From: Atherix ibis
Taxonomy: Eukaryota; Arthropoda; Insecta; Diptera; Athericidae
Reading direction: 5' to 3'
Assembly (NCBI GenBank): GCA_958298945.1
Contig: OY282606.1
Location: 77,549,622-77,613,621, forward strand
DNA: 64,000 bases
Shown: positions 33,721 to 44,141 of the stretch, in pieces
Layout of the letters: each line of letters opens with the position of its first letter
Numbering within the stretch: the stretch's first letter is position 1
Translations under genes and position numbers: made by a program
The notes under the pieces: model-generated
What the model was told of the DNA's origin: nothing
The model's database searches: none
The model's input: only the letters and a program-made list of their open reading frames with translations

Positions 33721-35410
33721 AAAAAACAAAATTTCAAATTTTGTTTGAAAAATTAGAATCTTAAAAATTAGTTCAGATTCAGTGGTCTTAACCGATGGTA
33801 CACGTAGTCAGATTCAAGCAAATAAAAAAAAATCGACCTCATAAACTGAAAGTTAGAGTATAAATGAGAAGGACAACAACAACTAGCGTACAGTTTGAAA
33901 ATCTCGGTTTTTTTACATGGACTCTGACAAATTCCAGTTCATATTTAAGCATTTATGCCTTCAAAATTCTCAATTCGAACTTGAAAAAAGTCTGTACTAT
34001 ATTGTCTAAAGTAGTTTAAATTTCTAGATATCTAATAGTGAAACTAGACAAGATGTGAATTACTATTTTAGTCAAGTGTATAAATAATTATGTGAATCCA
34101 AGGAGACGTGATAGTAATTTGCTTAAAAAAGCTAAGAAATATTTCTAAAATTTATTAACAGTCATTGAAGTTGTTCTCTAAAACTCTTACGCATTATCGC
34201 TTAAAGTATTATAATTTATTCTATTTTTGTCTGTGAAACCATCAGCTTTCGATGTCAGTTGGTTTTCGAAAATTAAATGTTTTTTGAATGAATCTTAAAT
34301 GCCTTTGCTACCTACTTACAAATACCCGTAGACGTATTTGTATCATAATCGCCGGATAATGTCTTTTTTTATGTGCAAACAAATACAGTATGTGCTGGTT
34401 TACCTGTGTTCCACATCATCAATCAACAGTCAAACAGCCAAATAAGGTAGGACCCTGGTTGACTCGTACTGCTATGTTGAGGAAACCGCTGCTTTTGGAT
34501 TCCAATGTAAACAGAAGACAACATTTCAAGTGACCTTGCGTGCTGTTCCATCTACGGAACTGGACGTAGTTTTTTTCTTGATTTTTTGTGTGAAGCTTTG
34601 TAACTGGTTTTTCACATTGCAAATATAAGTGCACTTTTACTTCTTTTTTTTTTGTCGGTTTTATTTCATAAACTGGTAGTGACTTACGATTGCTCTACTG
34701 ATTGTAAATATGAGATATTCTACTAGTATTACCAGAAATATTGAAAGCTTATCTACTATTAACATTCAACTATTTAAAAATCGTAAAAATTAGAAGAAAA
34801 AAAACTCAAAAGCACATAAGCGTGAAAATTAAACTTGATCATGTAATCGAATAAAATTACATCACCTTGCAATCGTTTGTACGACCACACATACATTCAC
34901 TGGTTATGGTCATTACTTAATCTTCAGTTTATATTGAACTATTGTATTTCTCCAAAAATAGATAAAATTACTATAATACTTATGGCTATGGTAAAAGTAT
35001 TATTTAAATTAGATAATTTTAAACAACACCTAAAATTTCTGACGCCTAAGGCTACATTTCGACTAATATTCAGAAAAAAGTTATTAATATTTGCAGACTG
35101 AATTTGATAACTTATGGAGATTTGGAAAATAGTGTGATTAACATTTTTTTCCAAATCTCCATAAGATTAACATGTTTCATAGAAAGCGGTCCTGTAATAT
35201 CATAATTAATGTGGAGTTAGTAACAAAGCCTTTATTTATAAAATTTCATTTTTTGTACCAAATATCAGTACAGTATAACAACTTTATATTTTATCATTTA
35301 TACCAATGACGTCCTCATTTGAAATATAAAAAAATTCTGGACTTTATTGTCAGGATAAGTTTAAATTTGAAGGTGAAGGCTTAGAGCGACGATAATGGAG
35401 TCGGCGAGTC
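33721..35410. other. Unassigned stretch
   Basis: No gene is recognised. A 71-codon frame at 34419-34634 (minus) has no known motif. It contains the perfect hairpin at 35111-35165. Confidence 0.5.
35111..35165. repeat. Perfect hairpin, 19-bp arms
   Basis: The arms are CTTATGGAGATTTGGAAAA (35111-35129) and its exact reverse complement (35147-35165), with a 17-nt loop. Confidence 0.88.
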
Positions 35411-35418
35411 ATACAGTA

Positions 35419-36300
35419 GGTGCGGCCAAAAAGTAATGCGAGTTATTTATTTGAAACTATTTAATTTTATTTTTATACATCAATGTTATTACCTCCGAAG
35501 AAGTGCCTTGGGGTAGATATTCATCGGTGGAGGCTTTTTCTCCACTCTTCGTAGCAGTACTGGAAGTCTTGAATAGAAATCGCCCTTAGCTCCTGCATAT
35601 CGACAATATTCAGATGACGTTCTTTCAAGTGCATTTTTATTTGGAGTCGAACGGATCTTGACCAGGCTAAAAGTGGGGGAAGGGGGTTTGGTTGCAAAAT
35701 CACGTGAATTCCTTTTGCCGATAAAAACTCGTTGATGGAGATGTTCGTGTGATAGGGAGCATTGACACTGTCATCAGCTTTAATGTCCGAGCTTGCGATA
35801 AGAGTACTCACTCGTTTGACATTTTCATCACTTTACTATGTTGAAGGGCTTCCTGAGCGAGGTTTGTCTTTAACTGCTTCTCGGATCTCCAAAAATGCCT
35901 AATAAAACCCCTTTTTACTGATCTTTTCAATGATTACTCATCAGCTTCAATGTTATGCGACTGTTTGACCTTAGAAGAATCCTCACTCATTAGATAATTT
36001 TTAAAGTTTTAGGTGTTGAGAGTTATTCTAATCGAGGTCTTTTGTCCACTGCCTTCCGGTCCTCTAAACATATTTTTAGCTACCGAAAACTTCTACCTCT
36101 TATTAAGGAATGTGTCCCAAAGGCTCGGTGAAACTTTTCATAAGTCAAATCAACGAATTCAAAAAAGCTTTGCAAAAGATTTGATGGTACATCGCTGCAT
36201 CGAATTGCGCTGTTCCATTTTTCGAGACGCACTACAAAAACACAACTTCACTTATCAAGGTCTAAAATATCATGTACTTACCGGATGAGGTTGAAACTTG
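35419..36300 (-). mobile_element. Mariner-like relic, Mos1-HTH/GVQW3-like family, longest copy
   Basis: The right end in plus orientation, GTGCGGCCAAAAAGTAATGC at about 35421, looks like the terminal repeat of this family. The minus-strand frame 35521-35811 gives NAPYHTNISINEFLSAKG, then LKERHLNIVDMQEL, then FQYCYEEWRKSLHR. That is the C-terminal third, from the N-A-P-x-H block after the second catalytic Asp to the E-E-W-(K/R)-K-x-(L/W)-x-R tail. The N-terminal helix-turn-helix part is at about 36020-36290 and matches 59790-60020. The centre, with the first catalytic Asp, is missing or unrecognisable. The left terminus was not found; a solo LTR begins just beyond (36340). Confidence 0.75.
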
Positions 36301-36339
36301 TACTGCAAGTCTATTAAGGACTCAGTGATGCGATAATAT

Positions 36340-36662
36340 TGTTATGATATTACGTAAATTCAATGGATAGCGTTATATTTCACAAATAGGACAAGTGCTT
36401 GTTCTTTTAAATCTTTTCGCTGTATTTCTACGATCGAACTTTATCCACCGATCACTCAAACAAAGATCGAACTTTATCCAACCACTCGTTCCCCAATCGC
36501 AGGTCAGACTGAATTCACTCGCTGGCGAGTAGCACTCCTATTTATACTGCTCCGCCGCGCCTCTAGAACATTCCGGAATCAAATTTTCTGGAATACTCTG
36601 GAACTCTCTGGAACCGCTCTTCTAGAATGTTCTAGAACAAGCCAGAGCCATGTTACTTAACA
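36340..36662 (-). mobile_element. Solo LTR (gypsy-like) with heat-shock elements and TATA box
   Basis: The 323-bp element has ends TGTTA...TAACA (TGTTATGATAT on the left; TGTTAAGTAAC as reverse complement of the right). It is flanked by the 4-bp repeat ATAT at 36336-36339 and 36663-36666, the duplication size typical of gypsy-type LTR elements. Read on the minus strand, it carries a four-unit alternating GAA/TTC array at 36620-36637 and a three-unit array at 36566-36578. Further TTC/GAA pairs lie at 36586-36593. A TATAAATA follows at 36546-36539 and a TCAGT initiator-like word at 36512-36508. It is the layout of a heat-shock-type promoter. No internal retroelement sequence adjoins, so it is a solo LTR. 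Confidence 0.8.
36539..36637 (-). promoter_or_regulatory. Heat-shock-element cluster with TATA box inside the solo LTR
   Basis: The perfect units are TTCTAGAATGTTCTAGAA (36620-36637) and GAACATTCCGGAA (36566-36578). HSF trimers bind arrays of inverted nGAAn units, so these are good predicted sites. The minus-strand TATA box is at 36546-36539. Transcription would head toward lower coordinates, through the LTR and into the mariner-like relic. Activity is inferred, not shown. Confidence 0.7.
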
Positions 36663-37019
36663 ATATCATATTATTTAGACCTCAAGCTTAGTAATTATCG
36701 CTCAAGATCTTCGAAATCAATATATTTTTCGGTGTAACCTCAAGACATTGCGTTCTGAATAATTAAAGCTTGATTGTCTAGATTAATATCGATGACCACC
36801 AAATTTGAAATGTAAAATTGCAAGTACATCAGTACGTATAAGTTAAATTGCAAGGTTTATGTCGATAACGAACTAGTTTGAGATCTTGAAAGAACTCAAT
36901 TACGTGATATGAGTAGCTTTTCTATTACTAGTCAGTTTTCTGGAACACTGTTAATAGAAAATACAATAAAATAAGTATTATACTCCAAAATATTTTTGTC
37001 ACTTATTAATTTTATTACT

Positions 37020-37083
37020 TGATTTTAAGTCCTGTCATACGAGTACATGACTTGGCGCGAATCTATGACAGGACTTAAAATCA
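37020..37083. repeat. Perfect hairpin, 20-bp arms, 24-nt loop
   Basis: The arms are TGATTTTAAGTCCTGTCATA (37020-37039) and its exact reverse complement (37064-37083). The loop is GC-richer than its surroundings. Size would suit a small RNA precursor, but there is no evidence of transcription. Confidence 0.9.
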
Positions 37084-37844
37084 TATTGGTGAGAAATGTT
37101 TTGCATCGTGCGGGAAAACCCAAATATTTATTAAACCCTGTATTGTTGGTGTAGCTATTCTAACGCAACTTGTCATTAACACTCTTTCCAATAATTTCAA
37201 ATTCAGAAAAATCCCGAGCGCTTTATCAAAAGTTTAAGTCGATGGCCGAAATTCATTATAGTTGACAGAGATATCTTATAAAATTCCATCAAACACTTTA
37301 TACTATTTTCAAATTTGAATTAAGAATCCATTTTTATAATTTGTATAAATAATCGAGTCTCTTCAAATGGAACTCTTCATAGATACAAAATAGAAAAACA
37401 GTTTTACCTTCTAAATAAATGAATGGAAAAGTGAACTTTTAGTCTAAAACTCTGTTGTGTGAATTACGTTAAAGTTCTTGACGACAAAATCGATTAAAGT
37501 AAAAATATGCTTGAGGCAACATAGAAATTGAATGTGTTATTTTTTCAGCTAATCACATAAGTGAATACCCTACAAGGTCAACATTCCCCATTAAATTTAA
37601 ATAAAAGTTCTGTGATTACAGAAGCAAGTATTAGACATCACAAACAGAAGCAAGTATATATAAGAGGCCTCTGCCTAATAACCAACCAGCAACTTTCATC
37701 CGATATGGTCGTAAGACACTTAAACGGCTAATGTGTTTTTAATAGTAACCAAATGTGATTTTTTTTGTATATCTAATGTTTAGTAGATAGTTTTTTTTTC
37801 AATTGTACTAGGGTAAGTTTCAATTTATTGTGAATCGTTAATGA

Positions 37845-38066
37845 TTAAAAACGTGGAATTTCATCTGCGAAAAAAAAATTCCTTGAGCTCTTAAATAGTG
37901 TAAGTTCGGTTTCGTTTGTCGTGCCGTGTTCATTTAGTAATATTCCATAGAATGGAATTATATCTGGAATCGATGAAATCACCACTACCTTCTTGGGGCC
38001 GTTGTCTAGTACGTCGTGGTGGTTGTATGACAACGTAACGCATTCGAAATATTTGCGTGCCACCAT
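37845..38066 (-). CDS. Unidentified open frame, 73 codons, possible exon or element fragment
   Basis: I do not recognise this. The frame begins MVARKYFECVTLSYNHHDVL, continues NGPKKVVVISSIPDIIPFYG and ends near FFFADEIPRF. Its amino-acid use (Val, Pro, Asp, Gly, His) is less biased toward the Phe/Ile/Lys/Asn expected of chance frames in this AT-rich DNA, and the local base composition is less AT-rich. It could be a remnant of a mobile element or virus-derived polyprotein, or a host exon. No splice sites, upstream partner or motif decides between these. Confidence 0.25.
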   Translation of the reverse strand: MVARKYFECVTLSYNHHDVLDNGPKKVVVISSIPDIIPFYGILLNEHGTTNETELTLFKSSRNFFFADEIPRF

Positions 38067-38699
38067 CTACTGTATATTATCTACACGAATAACTGATAGG
38101 ATTGTATTTCATAAAAGTTAAACTCTCGCCTTTTTCCACAATTCTTCAAGAATACTGCTCGTGAGGTCATCGTTCCAATTCGGTTCGTTTGTTGACGTTA
38201 TTATTATTTTTTCCTTATACTCACATAAAAACTATGCTAAAATTGTGAATTTTTCATAAAATCATGAAAATTCCTTCTATCCTAGCTTGTTGGAATTGAA
38301 TAATTAAACATTTTCTGTCCATGAATTTTCCTCTGAATATGTAAAAGACAATTAAGAATACCATATGACAAGTTATGTTTAGAATTTTATGATTTTCTAA
38401 GTAACATGAATACATATGTTATGTTGTGAATATGTGTAGTTTCTTGAATCATCAAACTGCACTATCAGTTTTATTAGAATTATCATCGCATTAACAGATT
38501 TCTTATATGAAGAGAAATTAAATAATATTTTTTGAAGTTATCTCAAAAATTATTTTTTTAAATTCTTAAAATGATAAAATCAAAAAAATATATATTTTCT
38601 CGCTTAAGAACTAAACTATTGGTGTTACTTTTTTTAATGAGTTGGATATCTACAACTATTGCAAGTAACAAACAGATTTATTGTTAAAGATATTTTATT

Positions 38700-39670
38700 A
38701 TAATACCACGCAATATGTAGGAGAAGCTCACACCCATCGAAGCTACTTCCACTACTGGGAGTTAATTAGGCTAAATTTTGATTAAATTAATAAGTCTTGT
38801 GGCCATTGATGTCTTAATTGACGAGGAGTATTATTGAGCAAAGTTCCTCTTACAATGGAATTGGGATCTAATGATAAACGAGCATGCAACTTTTTATAAT
38901 ATTCACAACGTATGTTATGCCATTGTTGCGAACATAATTAGGAGCATTCGCAATTTTGTGAAGGATTTTTGATTAAATGGATTAGATACGACCGGAATTA
39001 GAAGGCTTGTTGGTAGAACCCTATAGTTCTAGTTCATAAGTTCATATATTGTAGATATCATTACGGTGTTATAAATAAGTAATTTGCTGTCAGTGGTAAG
39101 CTATGAACGCGATTCTAACAGTCTAAGTAATTGTTTGTATTGTCTGTACCATTTCAAGTCGTGTGAGTTTCGTACATGGGCTCCAGGTCAATCGTTTGTC
39201 AACATGTAGTCCTAAATAACGCACTTGGTTTTTTTTGAGGAGTTCATTAAGAAGAGCAAACTTTCCGTGAACGCATTTTTATCCGTTTATTTTTACTCTC
39301 CACTTCGAGAACCAGTTTTGAAGTTCGACGATATAATTTTGTAAAATATTGGAGGCAGGTAGATAATTTTTGTGGCTTGTAATAATAGCTGTGACTTATC
39401 GTAAGTTGCAGCCAGGAAGTTAGGATATGTAGGGATATCAAACCTGCGGATATTATACTGGATAGGGACAAGGATACATCGGCGATTATGGGAAATAGTG
39501 GGGAGTGTTCAAGATTCGCAGTGCCTCCTGACTCTTGAGTCTCTACCGTTGTGAGAGGTATGATAAGATTGTCAGGTAGAAAGTAGAGAGAACGAATTGT
39601 TTCAATTTCCAAAGTAAGCCAGAGTTCCAGACACGGTTATATGCCTCCGATATGTCTACAAATACAAATG
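38700..39670 (-). mobile_element. LINE (jockey-like) ORF2 reverse-transcriptase relic
   Basis: On the minus strand, reading downward through frameshifts, one finds VFVDISEAYNRVWNSGL (39665 downward), the block holding the first catalytic Asp (normally F-x-D-I-x-x-A-F-D-x-V-W). Then comes WFSKWRVKINGQKCVHGKFA (the thumb-adjacent W-R-I-K-(V/I)-N...K block), then VRYLGLHVDKRLTWS, then LELWGSTNKPSN. Last are ILHKIANAPNYVRNN and KLHARLSLDPNS. The order matches jockey-like ORF2. The peptide between the first two blocks, where Y-A-D-D should lie, is frameshifted and not readable as such. The open frame at 39247-39612 (minus, MEIETIRSLY...) is a frame-shadow of this relic. Confidence 0.85.
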
Positions 39671-42579
39671 CTTAAAAGTTTTGTAATGTTCCTTTATTTC
39701 ACTTCAGTTGGATTCCTTAGGTTTCACTTCAGGTTGATTCCTTAGGAACACCAGGTAGTATTCCTGGTCCTATCCTATATAATTTTGAATTAAATATTTC
39801 GTGATTATAACTTAAAACCGCACTAGATTCTGAAACAGCTCTCTTAGCTAACAATAAATTGTTGAAATCACTTTTGGTGTTTTTCTAAAGGAAGAACTGT
39901 GTCAAGCGTTTTTATAAAACTGCTCAGTCACATTTTCAGTAAATAGAAAAAATATTCCAAAATTAAACAATATTGTAAAAAAGATCAATTAACAATCTTT
40001 AACATTCTAATATTATAATTTTGACTTATTAAATAATTAATAAAACTACAAAAAAAGTCAAATGGAAATTAAAGTTCATGCCATCAGCAGCAAAATTTTA
40101 AAGTTTTCCAAAAAAGGAATAGTGCGCGCAACAAATTAATTGATTTAAAAGCTTTTACTAAAAATAAAAAAATAACTTAACAACAATAGCTATTAACATG
40201 TTCTGTTTTTATACGAACACCTATGTATGTACTCGTATGTACCTGGTAAAAGGTGGGATCGTATAAAACTCATATGAATTACTTTCGAGCGCACCTTTCT
40301 CATGTAAATACAAGTAAACGCTTTTGTAGGAGTATGTTTGCAGAACAGTTTTTTTTTAGTATACATATTTTTATGTTTGAAAGTTTATAATTAATTTGAT
40401 AAATAAAATGCCTCGCCCTGCCGCTACTTTTAACTTAGTGATGATACCAGTCGGTGTAGTATGATAGAAATTTGTATAAAGTCGGACGAAATATTTAATT
40501 TAATTACTAGTATTAATATTTTATATAATCGAGTGATAGGCATATGTGTATTGAATAATTGAAGAAGTTAATATTTTTAATATTACTCTATTAAATTTTA
40601 TTTTTATCTATTGGAAAATTTTACCTTCAAAAATCGTAGATACACAAAAAAGAAAATATTTTATACTATTTTTAAATTAAATACTGTTTTTAATATATAA
40701 TAAAAATCTTTAAATTTCTTTTCAAAATTATCTCTGATCAAAAGCCAAAAGGTCAATCTTATCATTAACCTCAAAACAAATACATTCAATTTTATTTACT
40801 ATTTATTCTGATTGATATTATTGATATTTTACTGATACTATTCGTATTGCATTAAGAATCAAAATGCATTTTGTCTACGTGTATGTGTGTTTTTTTCCGG
40901 AATAATCATTCGATTATCATAATAATATTCTTAAAGCCACATAACATTTTATGTGTATAAAAGTATGCATAGCCACTCCTAGAAACTATTTGTCTAAATT
41001 TTTTTAACTATTTTGAATATAAAAGCTTAGATTTGATGTTATTGGGATTTAGTCGCAATTTAACTAGTTTGTGATCAAGAAATTTTTTCCTAATTATTGA
41101 ATGAGGTTAGTCGGAATTTAAAATTGTCTAGACGTATAAATTTCAGGTTTTTCTGTAAATTTGATTTAACTAGCTCCTTAATATATAATTTTTTTTCTTT
41201 ATGAGAAAGTGGAACCTAAAACTCTACTCTTTTAGTTTGCAAATGTTCTAATTAGACACATCTGTATAAATTATGATTAAATGGACAAGAAAGTTTAATT
41301 GTTTTCTTATTAATTGTGCATATTTAATATGAAATTTAAAAAAACCAGTTAATAGTGGCTATATGTGGTTCGAAGTTCCATAAGAAAAAAAATGTGTCCT
41401 CATTTGCATAGTCATAAAAGTTTCTCCGCTGTAATTTAAGTGGTTAGGGTTTTTATAATGGTAATTTCTGGTAGCCTTTGTACTGAACTATAAATTCTTG
41501 GGTGCCGCGACAATTCAAGGCATTTGGCGACTACTGAAACTACTCTGGCTAGTTGATTATAAAACGCAGATGTCCAGGAATTTTTAAATCGGAGCTTAAG
41601 AGATAGAACGAAGGAATGACGTGTTATACTATGCAAATTTAGCAAAGACATTCTTCAGTTTAGTAAAGACTATCTTCCTTTTAGCAAAGACTATATCCCT
41701 TTTAGCAAAGGTATATTCCTTTTTGGCCAAGACGTGATCAAAACTCCTGTTTATCAAATACAAAATTCATTTTTAAAGAGAGGCTTTTGTTCTCGCTCTG
41801 TTAGACGTAAGTATTAGTCGATAATGCTACATTTAAATGTCGATAGAAATAAAATTTTATAATTAATACTTGGTATACCATCAGTATGGCTTCAGTTTTC
41901 TTTTTAGAAAATGAAATTGACTAAATACATTCTATTTTATTTTCTAAAAAAAAACCAATAATGGATCTTTTTTGGTGAGAATAAGTTTTATTTAAGTGGC
42001 TTGTACTGCTTAGGTTGATTATGACCTACTTCTTTTATGGAAACTTTAAAATTATATTAAAAATTGTATTTTAAGTTCTACGCAAATTAGACATTGCTTT
42101 TAATTGAATATCTGTCAGTTTAAGTCAAAACTATTGTTTTATTATATTTATTTGATATTCGACGTTTGACCCTGAGTGCATTTCCATTCCTATTTTAAAA
42201 AAATCAAATTCTCTTATTCTTTAACTTCCGAACGAACATTGCCAATAATTTTTTGAGATGCAATAAATTGACCCTTTTTGATTATATTTTTTGACTATTT
42301 TTATTTTTCTTCAGAATTTCATATCGAATTTAACTCTAACAACATATGTTGAATTATAAAATCTTCAGTATAATTTGTAAATAAAGAGTTTTTCATTAAG
42401 GGCGCTGAGTCTGTAAAAAAGAGTTGCTTGTAAGCTATGGTAGATATCTTCATTGCTGATTAAAGTACATTCGTTATCATTGTTATTTAAAATTAACATC
42501 GTTCAAATGGCCTATACGGTTAATTGCCATAAACTATTGATTAAACGTAATTTCATAGAAATAATCTAAGGGCGACCAG
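39671..42579. other. Unassigned stretch
   Basis: It contains a short direct repeat (TTTCACTTCAG...GATTCCTTAGG) at about 39696-39749 and the 21-bp tandem repeat at 41638-41735. A 71-codon frame at 41436-41651 (minus) has no recognised motif. Confidence 0.5.
41638..41735. repeat. Tandem repeat, ~21-bp unit, about 4.5 copies
   Basis: Successive units are TTTAGCAAAGACATTCTTCAG, the same with GTAAAGACTATCTTCCT, GCAAAGACTATATCCCT, GCAAAGGTATATTCCT and a partial TTTGGCCAAGACG. The decay is gradual along the array. Confidence 0.8.
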
Positions 42580-43035
42580 CTGACACAAGTATGTTTCGGA
42601 ATATTGTGACGTGGAAACTTCGTCTCAATAAATCACTAGTTTCAACTGTTCTGTGGCAAGTCCTGTTGGAATCATTGTCTAATTCATATCTTCTAGTTAA
42701 TGTCAAAAACAATATGTATCATCGGTCGAAACGTCTCAACATTGACAGTTAGCGTCGCGCCAGCCTTATTTCGATGATGTGGCTTGACCAAAAGTAAGTT
42801 TTTCGGGATGTAGAGGAAGCTCCTGGAACTATTGTGGTTGTTTTTTCTCTCGGATTTGACAATTTTTACTTGTTTATGTAGTTATTAGTTGTAATATGTG
42901 CTTTATCGCTGAAGATGATGTCTTTACCAAATCTGGGATCCGTGTAGTTCTTCCATAATTCAATGGTTGTTGAATCGTATAGTTCTCCACAGTAAAATGG
43001 AGGTTGTAGCAGAATTCAAACGTATAAGAATGACA
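42580..43035 (-). mobile_element. Degenerate DNA-transposon relic, antisense
   Basis: The minus-strand word around 42955-42900 reads DPRFGKDIIFSDKA, resembling the F-S-D-E-A block of Tc1/mariner-like transposases. A second block around 42770-42870 (SNPRE, then TIVPGASSTSRK in another frame) resembles their N-terminal helix-turn-helix region but lies on the wrong side of the first. The copy is therefore rearranged or composite. Both readings are short, so the class is tentative. Confidence 0.4.
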
Positions 43036-43926
43036 GCACTGTCATTTGAAACGTCAAAACAATAGGCTGTCAAAGATTGAACCTACCTCTTAGATTATAG
43101 AAGAACTGGATAGGCCTCTACAAAAGAATTCTGTCCGAATTTTGTTGGCATACATTCGTAGAACGCACACACATCCAATACAACAGAAACGGCGTAAATC
43201 ATTGGGGGCTAATTTTAAACTTCACTATGCGATTGAAGCGGTTCGTTTAAAATCATTTTGATTGATATGTGTTGTCATCTATACGTAAACAAATAGATTT
43301 TTTAATATTGCGGATTTTGTTTTTTGATGGAATTAGTTTTGGAAATTTGAAATAAAACACAGTATTCTATTTTAAAATATTATTTATTTCACTATATATT
43401 ATTTATCAAACAGAATTATAAAGTGGGGAAGAGTATATAAAAATATAGATTGGAAGTTATTGTATATGATTATATGAAAACAATTATGTGCACAAATTGA
43501 AATTAATTTCAAAAATGTAAAATGAATTAAATAGAGAATGTGATATTATGTTTATGTTGAAATAAAACTACACCGCAACTTAGTAAATATAAATTTTAAT
43601 GTTAAACAAGCATAAGTAGATATAAAAACCTTAATTATAATATAAATGTATGTTAGTGAATGGAAATGGTAATTTAAATAGGCATTGTGCATTTAAATTA
43701 AATTAAAAAATAAAGCATTAAGTACATAGAACATCACATCAAATTCTTAATAATATAGAAGTCAATCGTATACAACATTAAAACAAATGCTTTAAAACAA
43801 AAATAGAAAATGAAAAATTTAATGTACTTAAATAATTAATAACTAATATTCTAAAAAAATTGAAAACAATATTATGTAGTAAATGCATTATAACATGGTC
43901 TAATACAAATTCATTTAAATAATAAA
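43036..43926. other. Unassigned stretch
   Basis: A GTCATTTGAAACGTCAAAAC-type cluster of GTCA words lies at about 43030-43080. From about 43340 the sequence is extremely AT-rich with no recognisable feature. Confidence 0.45.
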
Positions 43927-44141
43927 CCTACCGAAGAATATACTTTATTTATTTTAACACAATGAAAACAGCAATGGAAAATAGACTGAAAAATTCGGTC
44001 CCTTAAACTTTCTAACACACACTTTATATACACCGGTACTGAACTATTTTCTGGTAAACATCGAATTTGTTTACATTTATTGACGGATGAACTTTTCACT
44101 TTTTCACCACTTTTTAGATAAAATAAATCACTAATAGCCAT
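43927..44141 (-). CDS. Unidentified open frame, possible first exon
   Basis: I do not recognise the product. From ATG at 44141 the frame reads MAISDLFYLKSGEKVKSSSV, then NKCKQIRCLPENSSVPVYIK, then CVLESLRDR. It runs on to a possible donor TTCG|GTAGGTTT at about 43928-43921, before a stop at the end of a 76-codon frame. The first 45 codons have protein-like composition, unlike most frames here. Upstream on the same strand (44255-44280) lies TGTCATTTGTCAAG, a type of word seen near fly promoters. No TATA box, homologous domain or second exon was found. It may be chance. Confidence 0.25.

Larger units (their letters stand above)
36667..38699. other. Mostly unassigned stretch
   Basis: It contains the hairpin at 37020-37083 and the unidentified frame at 37845-38066. 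Nothing else was recognised. Confidence 0.5.
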
